Positions 1-6,894 of a stretch of 64,000 bases of DNA are shown here, one piece after another; position 1 is the first letter of the stretch, and each line of letters opens with the position of its first letter. The notes beneath the pieces were generated by a model. The model searched no databases. It was given only the letters and a program-made list of their open reading frames with translations, and had not been told where the DNA came from. This DNA comes from Planctomycetaceae bacterium (lineage in GTDB: Bacteria; Planctomycetota; Planctomycetia; Planctomycetales; Planctomycetaceae). The stretch covers positions 1-64,000 of the forward strand of contig OMIV01000344.1 in the NCBI GenBank assembly GCA_900299185.1. The letters are read 5' to 3'. Position numbers and translations under genes: made by a program.

Positions 1-9
1 ATTGGTCCT

Positions 10-981
10 ATGGCTGCCGCCACTGAATCACACCCGCCGCTAAGCCCCGCCTCAACGCCCGGAACTCTTCTCATGGCCAAAAGCGTTCTCTCCCGATACC
101 TCGATCCCGTCACGCTCAGTCATGTGGCCGATCGGCATGTTGAGCCGCGCGGATTGGTGCTCGGCAATTTGGCTGGCGCGCATAAGTCGCCGCTGGCGGG
201 CTTCGCCGTCGAGTTCGCCGGGCATCGCGAGTACGTCGTTGGTGACGATCCGAGGCATCTTGATTGGCGGCTCTACTTCACGCGCGACCGATACTTCATC
301 AAGCAGTACGAGATGGAGACGAACTTCGTCTGCCATCTGATCGTCGACGTCAGCGCGTCGATGCGCTTCGGCACGGGTAAGCAACAGAAGCTCGACTATG
401 CCCTGCGAATGGCGTCGGCGCTCGGCTTCTCGATCATCCGACAGAACGACAAAGTCTCGCTCTCGACCTTCGACAATCAGGTGCGCGGCTTCATCCCGCC
501 GAGCAATTCGAAGGCGCAGATCATTCGCATGGTCGATCATCTCGAACAGATCAAGCCGGTCGAGAAAGGCGATATGGCGCAGTGCCTCACCGAGCTTGTC
601 GGACGCATGCTCCGCCGCGAGATCGTCATGATCTTCAGCGACTTCTTCACCGACCTAGAGCAGCTCGAAAACGCGCTGCAGCTCATGCGTTTCAATCAAC
701 ATGAGGTCGTGCTGTTTCACGTCATGCATCACGAAGAGCTGTCCTTCGAAATGGACGGCATGGTGAAGTTCGTCGGGCTCGAAGAAGACGACGAGATGCT
801 GACGCAGACCGAAGACATCCGGCGGGGCTACCTCAAAGCAATTCACGACTATCGAGAAGCTTTCAACGCCATCTGCCAACGCAACCGCATTGAGCGAGTC
901 GAAGTCGACACCCGCCGCGACCTGACCGAAGTCCTAGTCGACTACCTCAACCAACGCAGCCGTCTCAATCGCGGCAGGTAA
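10..981 (+). CDS. DUF58 domain protein (vWA-like fold)
   Basis: This 323-residue protein belongs to the DUF58 family, which normally follows a MoxR-type AAA+ ATPase gene and is thought to act with it in protein or enzyme maturation at the membrane. The centre carries a conserved GHREY...GDDPRHLDWR segment at about residues 72-88, followed by the vWA-like metal-site motif DVSASMRFG at about 115-123 and a second conserved aspartate segment (IFSDFF) near 207. No membrane segment is visible. The start at 10 is the first ATG in frame; an ATG at 73 (MAKSVLSRYL) matches the usual family N-terminus better and may be the true start. The moxR partner would lie to the left of the window. The stop codon falls inside a 17-nt sequence repeated at 49019. 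Confidence 0.9.
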   Translation: MAAATESHPPLSPASTPGTLLMAKSVLSRYLDPVTLSHVADRHVEPRGLVLGNLAGAHKSPLAGFAVEFAGHREYVVGDDPRHLDWRLYFTRDRYFIKQYEMETNFVCHLIVDVSASMRFGTGKQQKLDYALRMASALGFSIIRQNDKVSLSTFDNQVRGFIPPSNSKAQIIRMVDHLEQIKPVEKGDMAQCLTELVGRMLRREIVMIFSDFFTDLEQLENALQLMRFNQHEVVLFHVMHHEELSFEMDGMVKFVGLEEDDEMLTQTEDIRRGYLKAIHDYREAFNAICQRNRIERVEVDTRRDLTEVLVDYLNQRSRLNRGR

Positions 982-993
982 GAGTTCTTTCAC
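977..993 (+). repeat. 17-nt dispersed repeat overlapping DUF58 stop
   Basis: The sequence GGTAAGAGTTCTTTCAC is found here and again exactly at 49019-49035. Here it contains the TAA stop of the DUF58 gene; there it lies between two convergent genes. Confidence 0.5.
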
Positions 994-1005
994 ACCCTCA
1001 TGGTC

Positions 1006-1908
1006 TTAGAACCGTCGTTCGATGCCGGCGATCCATGAGTGCGCATCAGAATCGCTTACGCGGAAGTAATCGTAGCCAGTGAAAGCCCCCCAACCCTCGC
1101 GGATGAATCCGATTGTCGCGCGGCCGTGGAAGAGGCTAGCAGCGGAGATGCGGCCCCAGTCGATCACTCCCGAAACGATGAGCGGGTCGACCGGATACCA
1201 ATCGACGCCATATGTTAAGTTGAAGCCCGCTTCGGTATCGCCGCGATTGTCGAGCCAATTCACACCGAGACCAGCTCGAATCAGCCAGTGCTCGTGCTGA
1301 GCGAACCGGAACGTCAAGTTCGCGTCGCCGTTCCAAAGGTGGTCGTGACTGCCACCCGCCAAGTTTTCGCGGCGATAATTGAACTCGGTGTCGATCCCGA
1401 ACCGCGAGCGGTGCTCGATCAAAGCGCGACCATTAATGAGCTGCATGTCCCCAAAGTCGGTTCCAAGAACTCCTTGGAGTGTGATCGCGGTGTCGTGAGT
1501 GCCGCGCACGGTCTCGTCAAGAGTCAGCGTTCCATCGATGTTCTCATAGGGATGCTTCGGAAAGTATCCGTCGCGATCAAGATCATCGCCGAGCATCAAG
1601 TACGGCGCCCAGAATGGTGACGTGACCGCAGCTCCGAAGCCCATTAACCCTAACGCCGCCAACCTACTTGTTAGTGAGTCACCATCATCATCATCGCAGT
1701 GGCGCGACGTATGCCCAGAGTCCGATCGACTTGGCTGCCCCAAGTCCGATTTACTTGGCGGGTTCGATGAGGAACTCGACGAGGAGTTCGAACTCGAACC
1801 AGATTGGGAGTGTAAGTCGCCGCGAATTTTCGAGAGTTCTCCGCCCGACGCGATGAGAGTGACATAGCAGCAAATCAAAGTAAGCGTGCAACGAGTCCAG
1901 TTCATCAT
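1006..1908 (-). CDS. Putative outer-membrane beta-barrel protein
   Basis: No named family is recognised. From the ATG at 1908 the protein is 300 residues and begins with a hydrophobic secretion signal (CTLTLICCYVTLIASG). A serine-rich, low-complexity linker follows at about residues 34-60, then an Asp-rich patch. The remaining two thirds shows alternating polar/hydrophobic stretches with many aromatic residues, and the last residue is phenylalanine (GIERRF), as is typical of outer-membrane barrels recognised by the Bam machinery. Such barrels of unknown cargo are common in planctomycetes. The reading frame stays open 41 codons further upstream, but that extension does not look secreted, so the internal Met pair (1908 or 1905) is preferred. 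It converges with the DUF58 gene. Confidence 0.7.
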   Translation of the reverse strand: MMNWTRCTLTLICCYVTLIASGGELSKIRGDLHSQSGSSSNSSSSSSSNPPSKSDLGQPSRSDSGHTSRHCDDDDGDSLTSRLAALGLMGFGAAVTSPFWAPYLMLGDDLDRDGYFPKHPYENIDGTLTLDETVRGTHDTAITLQGVLGTDFGDMQLINGRALIEHRSRFGIDTEFNYRRENLAGGSHDHLWNGDANLTFRFAQHEHWLIRAGLGVNWLDNRGDTEAGFNLTYGVDWYPVDPLIVSGVIDWGRISAASLFHGRATIGFIREGWGAFTGYDYFRVSDSDAHSWIAGIERRF

Positions 1909-2349
1909 CGTCCAACATCCTTGTCTGACAGAGGAACTCAGCAGCACGGGCAAGAAACTCTTGAAGCCAGCGGCGCTATGTCGCTTGTGGTCATCCACTT
2001 CATCGGGGCTCGGGGCGTCATTGCCCCGCATATGCCCGAGAATTCAAAACGTAGGCCAGCTTTCTGTTACTGGTCAACACGACATGTCATTTTGCTTCTG
2101 AGACTCTGGGAAACGTGAACCCGTCTCGTGAAGTCAAATTCTTGCCAATCCGTTACAGCGACACCTTCCGCGCGACGTGGCTTCCTAATGATGTAACCTT
2201 TCAACACAGAGACTGGCGGGCTAACTCGCTGGCCTTAAGTGAGATCCCTTGCAATGTTTGCTGCGGAACTTCGTCGGCGATCAGAATCAAACGCAGTCGG
2301 CTGAAACATAGACTCTTCGATGATCCCTCTCAGAACAAAGACGAGATAC
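1909..2349. other. Intergenic region between divergent genes
   Basis: About 440 nt separate the leftward barrel gene from the rightward toxin-antitoxin-like cassette. Promoters for both are expected here, but I see no convincing -35/-10 pair, hairpin or conserved small gene. Confidence 0.4.
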
Positions 2350-2610
2350 ATGACTCAAACTCAGCCTCGAACTGAGATCAAGAAGGCTGTCGATCTCTCG
2401 CCTGAAGATCGGCTGGCGTCGCTGGCTGATTACCTCGCGCTCGTCAGTTGCCCAGATTTTGAGGAGCGCATCGAGAACGCGGAGCAGGACATCAAGGCTG
2501 GTCGCGGCTTCAATTGGCGTAAGGTCCGCAATAGTTTTTCGCTTCGATCGAGCACGGTCGAGACGCCGAAGCCACTTTCCTTAACGAGGTCATTGGATGC
2601 CGACGATTAG
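2350..2610 (+). CDS. Small antitoxin-like protein, first gene of cassette
   Basis: This 86-residue acidic, soluble protein is not firmly recognised. Its middle part (DLSPEDRLASLADYLALV then IENAEQDIKAGRG.NWRKVR) looks like the helical, charged antitoxin halves of toxin-antitoxin operons. It starts at the ATG at 2350 and overlaps the next gene by 14 nt, so the two are very probably translated together. The last 27 residues are serine/threonine-rich and unlike the rest. In another frame the same DNA, after a run of five T at about 2534-2538, reads FFASIEHGRDAEATFLNEV, which looks more natural. A one-base slip in the T run is therefore possible. Function is inferred only from size and position. 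Confidence 0.5.
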   Translation: MTQTQPRTEIKKAVDLSPEDRLASLADYLALVSCPDFEERIENAEQDIKAGRGFNWRKVRNSFSLRSSTVETPKPLSLTRSLDADD

Positions 2611-2857
2611 TCAGTTCTTCGGAATCGTCGTCCGCATGTACTACGACGATCACGCTCCGCCACATTTTCACGTCTACTACGGCAAGCAAGCGGCTGTCAT
2701 CGCCATTGAAACATTGCAGCTTCATGAGGGACAGATTCCTCGTCGCGCGTTGGCGCTGGTCTTGGAATGGGCGGCTGAGCACCAGCAGGAACTCATCGAA
2801 GACTGGAAGCTGGCTGAAGCCCATCAACCGTTGAATCAGATCCCACCACTGGAGTAG
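2597..2857 (+). CDS. DUF4160 family protein
   Basis: This 86-residue protein matches the DUF4160 family through the hallmark N-terminal half: a start of the form MPTIS.F.GI, then MYYDDHAPPHFHVYYG at about residues 14-29, and the closing WAAEHQQELIEDWKLAE segment. Family members are found next to DUF2442 proteins in a two-gene unit of toxin-antitoxin style, but I know of no settled biochemical activity. The His-rich DHAPPHFH stretch could bind metal; that is a guess. The gene overlaps the preceding small gene and is separated by four bases from the following DUF2442 gene, so all three form one unit. Confidence 0.85.
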   Translation: MPTISQFFGIVVRMYYDDHAPPHFHVYYGKQAAVIAIETLQLHEGQIPRRALALVLEWAAEHQQELIEDWKLAEAHQPLNQIPPLE

Positions 2858-2861
2858 CAGC

Positions 2862-3110
2862 ATGCCCGTTGTCGTCACCGTTCGAGCACTGGATGGCTTT
2901 CGATTGGAGGTCGTCTTCGATGATGGCACTCAAGGAGTCGTTTGCCTGGCGGATCGGCTTTACGGTCCAGTCTTCGAACCTCTGCAGGATCCGTCGATGT
3001 TTCAGCAGGTCGGCGTTGACGACTTCGGGGCAATCGCCTGGCCGAACGGTGCGGACCTCGCGCCGGATGCCATCTATCGTCGGCTACGTGAGTCAGCAGC
3101 GGTCGCGTGA
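2862..3110 (+). CDS. DUF2442 family protein
   Basis: This 82-residue protein has the DUF2442 pattern: VTVRALDGFRLEVVFDDG at the N-terminus, a central L....GPVFEPLQDP segment, and the conserved GAIAWPNGADLAPDAIY motif at about residues 53-69. DUF2442 proteins pair with DUF4160 proteins, and the present gene follows one by four nucleotides. The pair is widely treated as toxin-antitoxin-like, with DUF2442 usually the second partner; which protein is toxic is not established from sequence. A CAGCATG context precedes the start without a strong ribosome-binding site, suggesting coupled translation. Confidence 0.85.
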   Translation: MPVVVTVRALDGFRLEVVFDDGTQGVVCLADRLYGPVFEPLQDPSMFQQVGVDDFGAIAWPNGADLAPDAIYRRLRESAAVA

Positions 3111-3190
3111 TAGGCCCGATGAATTGGGGCACTTAGAACGATCAAACGGCAAGTAATTACTATTTCACTTCGCAAATCAGGAGCAGCATC

Positions 3191-5923
3191 TTGCGCAAGT
3201 TGTTTTCATTCATCACGGCGGGTGTATTGAGTATTACTGCAGCTTCAAGCGGGTTTGCTCAAGAGGCGAATGTGCCGAAGGGGTTTTCGGCGCTCTTCAA
3301 TGGCAAGGATTTTTCGGGCTGGTATGGGGTGCCGCATTATGACCCTCGCAAGCTCGCGGCGCTGAGCGAGGACGATCGCAAGAAGCAGATCGACTCTTGG
3401 ATGAAAGACACGCTCGCGCATTGGACGGTCGATAAGGGCGAGATCGTCAATGACGGTCATGGGCCGTATCTCACGACTGAGAAAGAGTTCGCCGATTTCG
3501 AATTACGGCTCGACTACAAGACCGTCGCGCAGGCCGATAGCGGCATCTATCTGCGATGGAATCCGCAGGTCCAAATTTGGGACTGGACCAAAGAAGGCGG
3601 CAAGTGGAATCGCGGGGCGGATAAAGGCTCGGGCGGGCTCTTCAACAATGCGAAGCGAGCTTCGGGACAAGAGCCGCTCGTGCTCGCTGATAAGCCGTTC
3701 GGGGAATGGAATGCCTTCCGCATCATTCAAGTCGGCGCCCGCACGAGTGTGTGGCTCAATGAAAAACTCGTCGTTGACCGAGCGATCATGGAAAACTTCT
3801 GGGATCGCTCGAAGCCGCATGTCGTGAAGGGGCCGTTCCAGTTGCAGACGCACGGCGGTGAGATCCGCTGGCGCAATCTGATGATCCGCGAGATCGCTGC
3901 CGCAGAGGCCAATCAATGGCTCGCTCAAGGAAACTCATCCGTCCCATCGGTCGCATCCGTCCCCTCAAACTTCGCGCCGCTCTTCAACGGAAAAGATCTC
4001 TCCAACTGGCAAGGCGATGTCGCGAGTTACGACGTCATCGACGGCATGATCGTCAATCAGCAAGGCAAGGGCGGGAATCTCTTCACGAAGGACGAGTATC
4101 AAGACTTCGTGGTGCGGTTCGAATTCAAACTGCCGCCGGCTGGCAATAACGGGCTCGCGATTCGTTATCCGGGTAAAGGACAGCCGCATCACACGGGGAT
4201 GTGCGAACTGCAAATCCTCGACAACGAACATGAGAAGTACGCGACGCTTGATGCGCGGCAATATCACGGCTCGGTGTATGGGATGATCCCCGCTCAACGC
4301 GGCTTCCTGCGTCCGACCGGCGAGTGGAACTTTCAAGAGGTCACTGTCAGTGGTTCGAAGATCAAGGTCGAGCTGAATGGGTTTGTGATTCTCGATGGCG
4401 ATGTCGCGAAAGTTACAGCATTCAAAGACGACCCGAAGGCTTATGTCGGCAAGGATCGGACGAGCGGCTTCTTCGGCTTCGCAGGGCACGGCGATCCGGT
4501 CGCGTTTCACAATGTCTCGATCAAGCGATTGGAGACCGGCGCTTCGACAAAGGCGACCGCGTGGCCGCAGTTCCGAGGTCGCAACTCAACGGGGCTCGCA
4601 GCGACGGCTCAAGCTCTGCCCGAGAAGATCGGTCCCGATTCGAAGAACATCGTGTGGAAGACGGAGCTGCCGCCGGGTCACTCATCGCCGGTGGTGTGTG
4701 GCGATCGCGTGTATATCACTGGCATTCGTGACGGGAAGAAGCTCGTGACGATTGGCCTCGATCGCGCGGATGGAAAAATCCTGTGGGAGAAAGAAGCTCC
4801 CTATGAGAAGCTCGAAAAGATTCATGGCATCGGCAGTCACGCTCAGTCGAGCCCCGTGACCGATGGCGAGGTCGTCGTCAGCTTCTTTGGCTCGTCGGGG
4901 CTACATGCTTATGACAAGGACGGCAACGCGCTGTGGTCGAAGCGGATGGGGCCGTTCAACAACGACTTCGGAGCGGGCTCGTCTCCGCTGCTCGTCGGCG
5001 AGCGCGTGATCCTCGTGCAAGATCACGATACGGACTCGTTCTTAGCCGCGTTCGACAAGAAGACCGGCAGCCAGATTTGGAAGACGGATCGCTCCGAGTT
5101 CCCGCGCAACTATTGCTCGCCGATCGTCTGGGAAGTGAATGGCAAGAAGCAGATCGTCGTCGCTGCAACGCTGCGAGTCGTCGGCTACGACTACGAGACC
5201 GGCAAAGAAATCTGGACCGTGCGTGGCATCGCGCGAGCCGTCCAAATGACTCCGATCGTTGGTGGCGACGGACGTTTGTATGTCGCGAGCTGGGCCGCCG
5301 GTGGCGACGTCGGCGAGCCGATCACACTCCCCGAGTGGAAGGACGCGATCGCCTTCGATGCGAACAAGAACTCGGTGCTGGAAGAAACCGAAACGAAGGG
5401 CAATCTAGGTCCCGTGCATCAGCGCTTCAGTCAGATCGATCGCGACAAAACAGGCGGAATCACCGAGCAAGAGTACGGCTTCTTCCAGATGCTGTTTAAG
5501 ACGGGCAAGAACTCTGTCATCGCGATTACACCCGGCGGCACGGGCGATATCACGGCCACGCACGTCGCTTGGGAGCACCGCAAGTTCTTGCCGTTCTGCT
5601 CAACGCCGCTGTACGTCGAGGGCTACCTCTTCACGATCAAAGACGGCGGCATCTGCACGTCGCTGGATGCAAAGACAGGAGCGATCCTCAAGACGGGCCG
5701 CCTACCCGGCAACGGCGAGTACTACGCATCCCCTGTCGGCGGCGACAACAAAGTCTACGCCATCGACGACAACGGCCGCCTGAGCGTGCTGTCGTCCTAC
5801 GCCGAATGGTCAGTGCTTCACGACGCCGAGTTCAAAGAAGAAACGCACGCGACTCCAGCCCTTGTCGACGGCAAGGTGTTCCTGCGAACGAAGGGACATC
5901 TCTATTGCTTCGGGGAGAAGTAA
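3191..5923 (+). CDS. Secreted DUF1080x2-PQQ propeller-EF-hand protein
   Basis: This 910-residue exported protein starts with TTG, placed ten bases after a GGAGC ribosome-binding site, and has a clear signal peptide ending at FAQ (residue 24). Two DUF1080 domains (jellyroll fold, also called 3-keto-disaccharide hydrolase) follow at about 30-240 and 255-445; each begins with the signature F..LFNGKD.S.W. From about 455 (WPQFRGRNSTG) to the end runs a PQQ-like beta-propeller of repeated Trp-motif blades (ILWEKEAPYE, QIWKTDRSEF, EIWTVRGIA). An EF-hand-like loop (DRDKTGGITEQEY) is inserted near residue 749. DUF1080 proteins act on sugars; the propeller probably serves as a scaffold. It stands alone, followed by REP repeats. 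Confidence 0.9.
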   Translation: MRKLFSFITAGVLSITAASSGFAQEANVPKGFSALFNGKDFSGWYGVPHYDPRKLAALSEDDRKKQIDSWMKDTLAHWTVDKGEIVNDGHGPYLTTEKEFADFELRLDYKTVAQADSGIYLRWNPQVQIWDWTKEGGKWNRGADKGSGGLFNNAKRASGQEPLVLADKPFGEWNAFRIIQVGARTSVWLNEKLVVDRAIMENFWDRSKPHVVKGPFQLQTHGGEIRWRNLMIREIAAAEANQWLAQGNSSVPSVASVPSNFAPLFNGKDLSNWQGDVASYDVIDGMIVNQQGKGGNLFTKDEYQDFVVRFEFKLPPAGNNGLAIRYPGKGQPHHTGMCELQILDNEHEKYATLDARQYHGSVYGMIPAQRGFLRPTGEWNFQEVTVSGSKIKVELNGFVILDGDVAKVTAFKDDPKAYVGKDRTSGFFGFAGHGDPVAFHNVSIKRLETGASTKATAWPQFRGRNSTGLAATAQALPEKIGPDSKNIVWKTELPPGHSSPVVCGDRVYITGIRDGKKLVTIGLDRADGKILWEKEAPYEKLEKIHGIGSHAQSSPVTDGEVVVSFFGSSGLHAYDKDGNALWSKRMGPFNNDFGAGSSPLLVGERVILVQDHDTDSFLAAFDKKTGSQIWKTDRSEFPRNYCSPIVWEVNGKKQIVVAATLRVVGYDYETGKEIWTVRGIARAVQMTPIVGGDGRLYVASWAAGGDVGEPITLPEWKDAIAFDANKNSVLEETETKGNLGPVHQRFSQIDRDKTGGITEQEYGFFQMLFKTGKNSVIAITPGGTGDITATHVAWEHRKFLPFCSTPLYVEGYLFTIKDGGICTSLDAKTGAILKTGRLPGNGEYYASPVGGDNKVYAIDDNGRLSVLSSYAEWSVLHDAEFKEETHATPALVDGKVFLRTKGHLYCFGEK

Positions 5924-5942
5924 GAGCATTGCGATGAATTCT

Positions 5943-5976
5943 GGGTGGCACGCCCTGAGTACTCGAAGGGCGTGGG
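5943..5976 (+). repeat. REP-like palindrome, copy A
   Basis: A 34-nt hairpin-forming unit with stem CACGCCCT (5949-5956) pairing with AGGGCGTG (5967-5974). Its reverse complement is identical, base for base, to the copy at 6861-6894 on the far side of the RAYT gene. Confidence 0.85.
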
Positions 5977-6074
5977 CTCGGAACCAGTTCAATGCATGAA
6001 CCTCAAACAAGACATCCCGAGGGACATTGCTTCGCACCTTTGCAACAGTGCGTCATCGGAGAAATAAGCTTGGG

Positions 6075-6154
6075 AAGCACGCGCTGACCAACAGCAAGGG
6101 CGTAGGCTTACGTTCGAAGCCCACGCCCTTCGAGTGCTCAGAGCGTGCCACCCA
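6075..6154. repeat. Inverted pair of REP-like units (BIME-like)
   Basis: A degenerate forward unit at about 6075-6109 (CACGCGCTGACC...AAGGGCGT) is followed after a short spacer by a better-kept reverse unit at 6119-6154 (CCCACGCCCTTCGAGTGCTCAGAGCGTGCCACCC). The pair ends about 20 nt after the end of the RAYT gene and could fold into one large hairpin. Confidence 0.75.
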
Positions 6155-6176
6155 CGTTGCTAGTCATGCCAGACGC

Positions 6177-6767
6177 TTAATCAATTCGCGTTGGCAAGGT
6201 GGCGTCCATTTCGATGCGCACTGGGCTTATGCCTGCGTACCAGCGAGCGCTGGACCATTCCCAGTCAGTCGTCTTCGCTACGAGTCCTCTGCGAACCGGG
6301 TTGTTATGGATGTAATCAATCATGGCATGCACGGTCTCAATCTTGATGCCGTTCCGGTCGTAGCCGCCGCCAGCTTGCCAGAAGCGACGTCGAACTCGCT
6401 GCCCCTCTTGAACGGAGATCTTCGGGATCCACTCGGGAGCACGCTCTTCCAAGTACTTGATCGCCTTTCGCGCGACCGGCTCCTTGATGGCACCGCGAAT
6501 TCTTCCAGCAAGCGTGTCATTGCCTCTTGGGTAGACAAGGACATGCACGTGCTCGGGCATGATGACATAAGCCCAAAGATCGAATTCGAGTTCGCATCGA
6601 GCGTTGCTCAATGCCTCGACGAACCATTCGCGTGTGCGATCCTTGCTGAGGAATTGAAAGCGTTGAAAGCACGAGACCGTCAACTCATGAGCGTGTCCCG
6701 ACATGTCTGACGCGCGGCGAAGTTTTCGAAACTTCGGCGAGTCCGAATCGGGATCCTCGATAAGCAT
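6177..6767 (-). CDS. REP-associated tyrosine transposase (RAYT)
   Basis: This is a single-domain Y1 transposase of the REP-associated (RAYT/TnpA-REP) type, related to IS200/IS605 transposases, which cut and join single-stranded DNA at REP hairpins. From the ATG at 6767 it has 196 residues. The HUH metal-binding motif is EHVHVL (about residues 72-77), the conserved FWQAGGGYDRN segment at about 130-140 carries a tyrosine, and the family marker YIHNNPVRRGLV is at 152-163. Inverted pairs of REP-like hairpins lie on each side, at 6075-6154 and 6812-6894, the usual arrangement for a RAYT with its own REPs. The frame is open up to 6854, but that extension lies in the REP DNA. The catalytic residues look intact, so it may be active. 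Confidence 0.92.
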   Translation of the reverse strand: MLIEDPDSDSPKFRKLRRASDMSGHAHELTVSCFQRFQFLSKDRTREWFVEALSNARCELEFDLWAYVIMPEHVHVLVYPRGNDTLAGRIRGAIKEPVARKAIKYLEERAPEWIPKISVQEGQRVRRRFWQAGGGYDRNGIKIETVHAMIDYIHNNPVRRGLVAKTTDWEWSSARWYAGISPVRIEMDATLPTRID

Positions 6768-6811
6768 TCCAACGCCTTCGCTTCTAGTTTGCCTGTAACA
6801 ATTGCAACACG

Positions 6812-6894
6812 AGTGGCACGCCCTGAGCCTCAAGCGAAGGGCGTGGTATTGCAATCAAGACCCACGCCCTTCGAGTACTCAGGGCGTGCCACCC
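6812..6894. repeat. Inverted pair of REP-like units, copies C and D
   Basis: Copy C (about 6812-6846, forward, CACGCCCTGAGC...AAGGGCGTG) and copy D (6861-6894, reverse) form a head-to-head pair 45 nt before the RAYT start. Copy D is identical to copy A. Its first half also encodes the last four codons and the TGA stop of the neighbouring OLD-like gene. Confidence 0.85.

Noticed and set aside
6027-6710. 227-codon + strand frame over the RAYT gene
   Set aside because: It runs opposite to the conserved transposase and through REP DNA.
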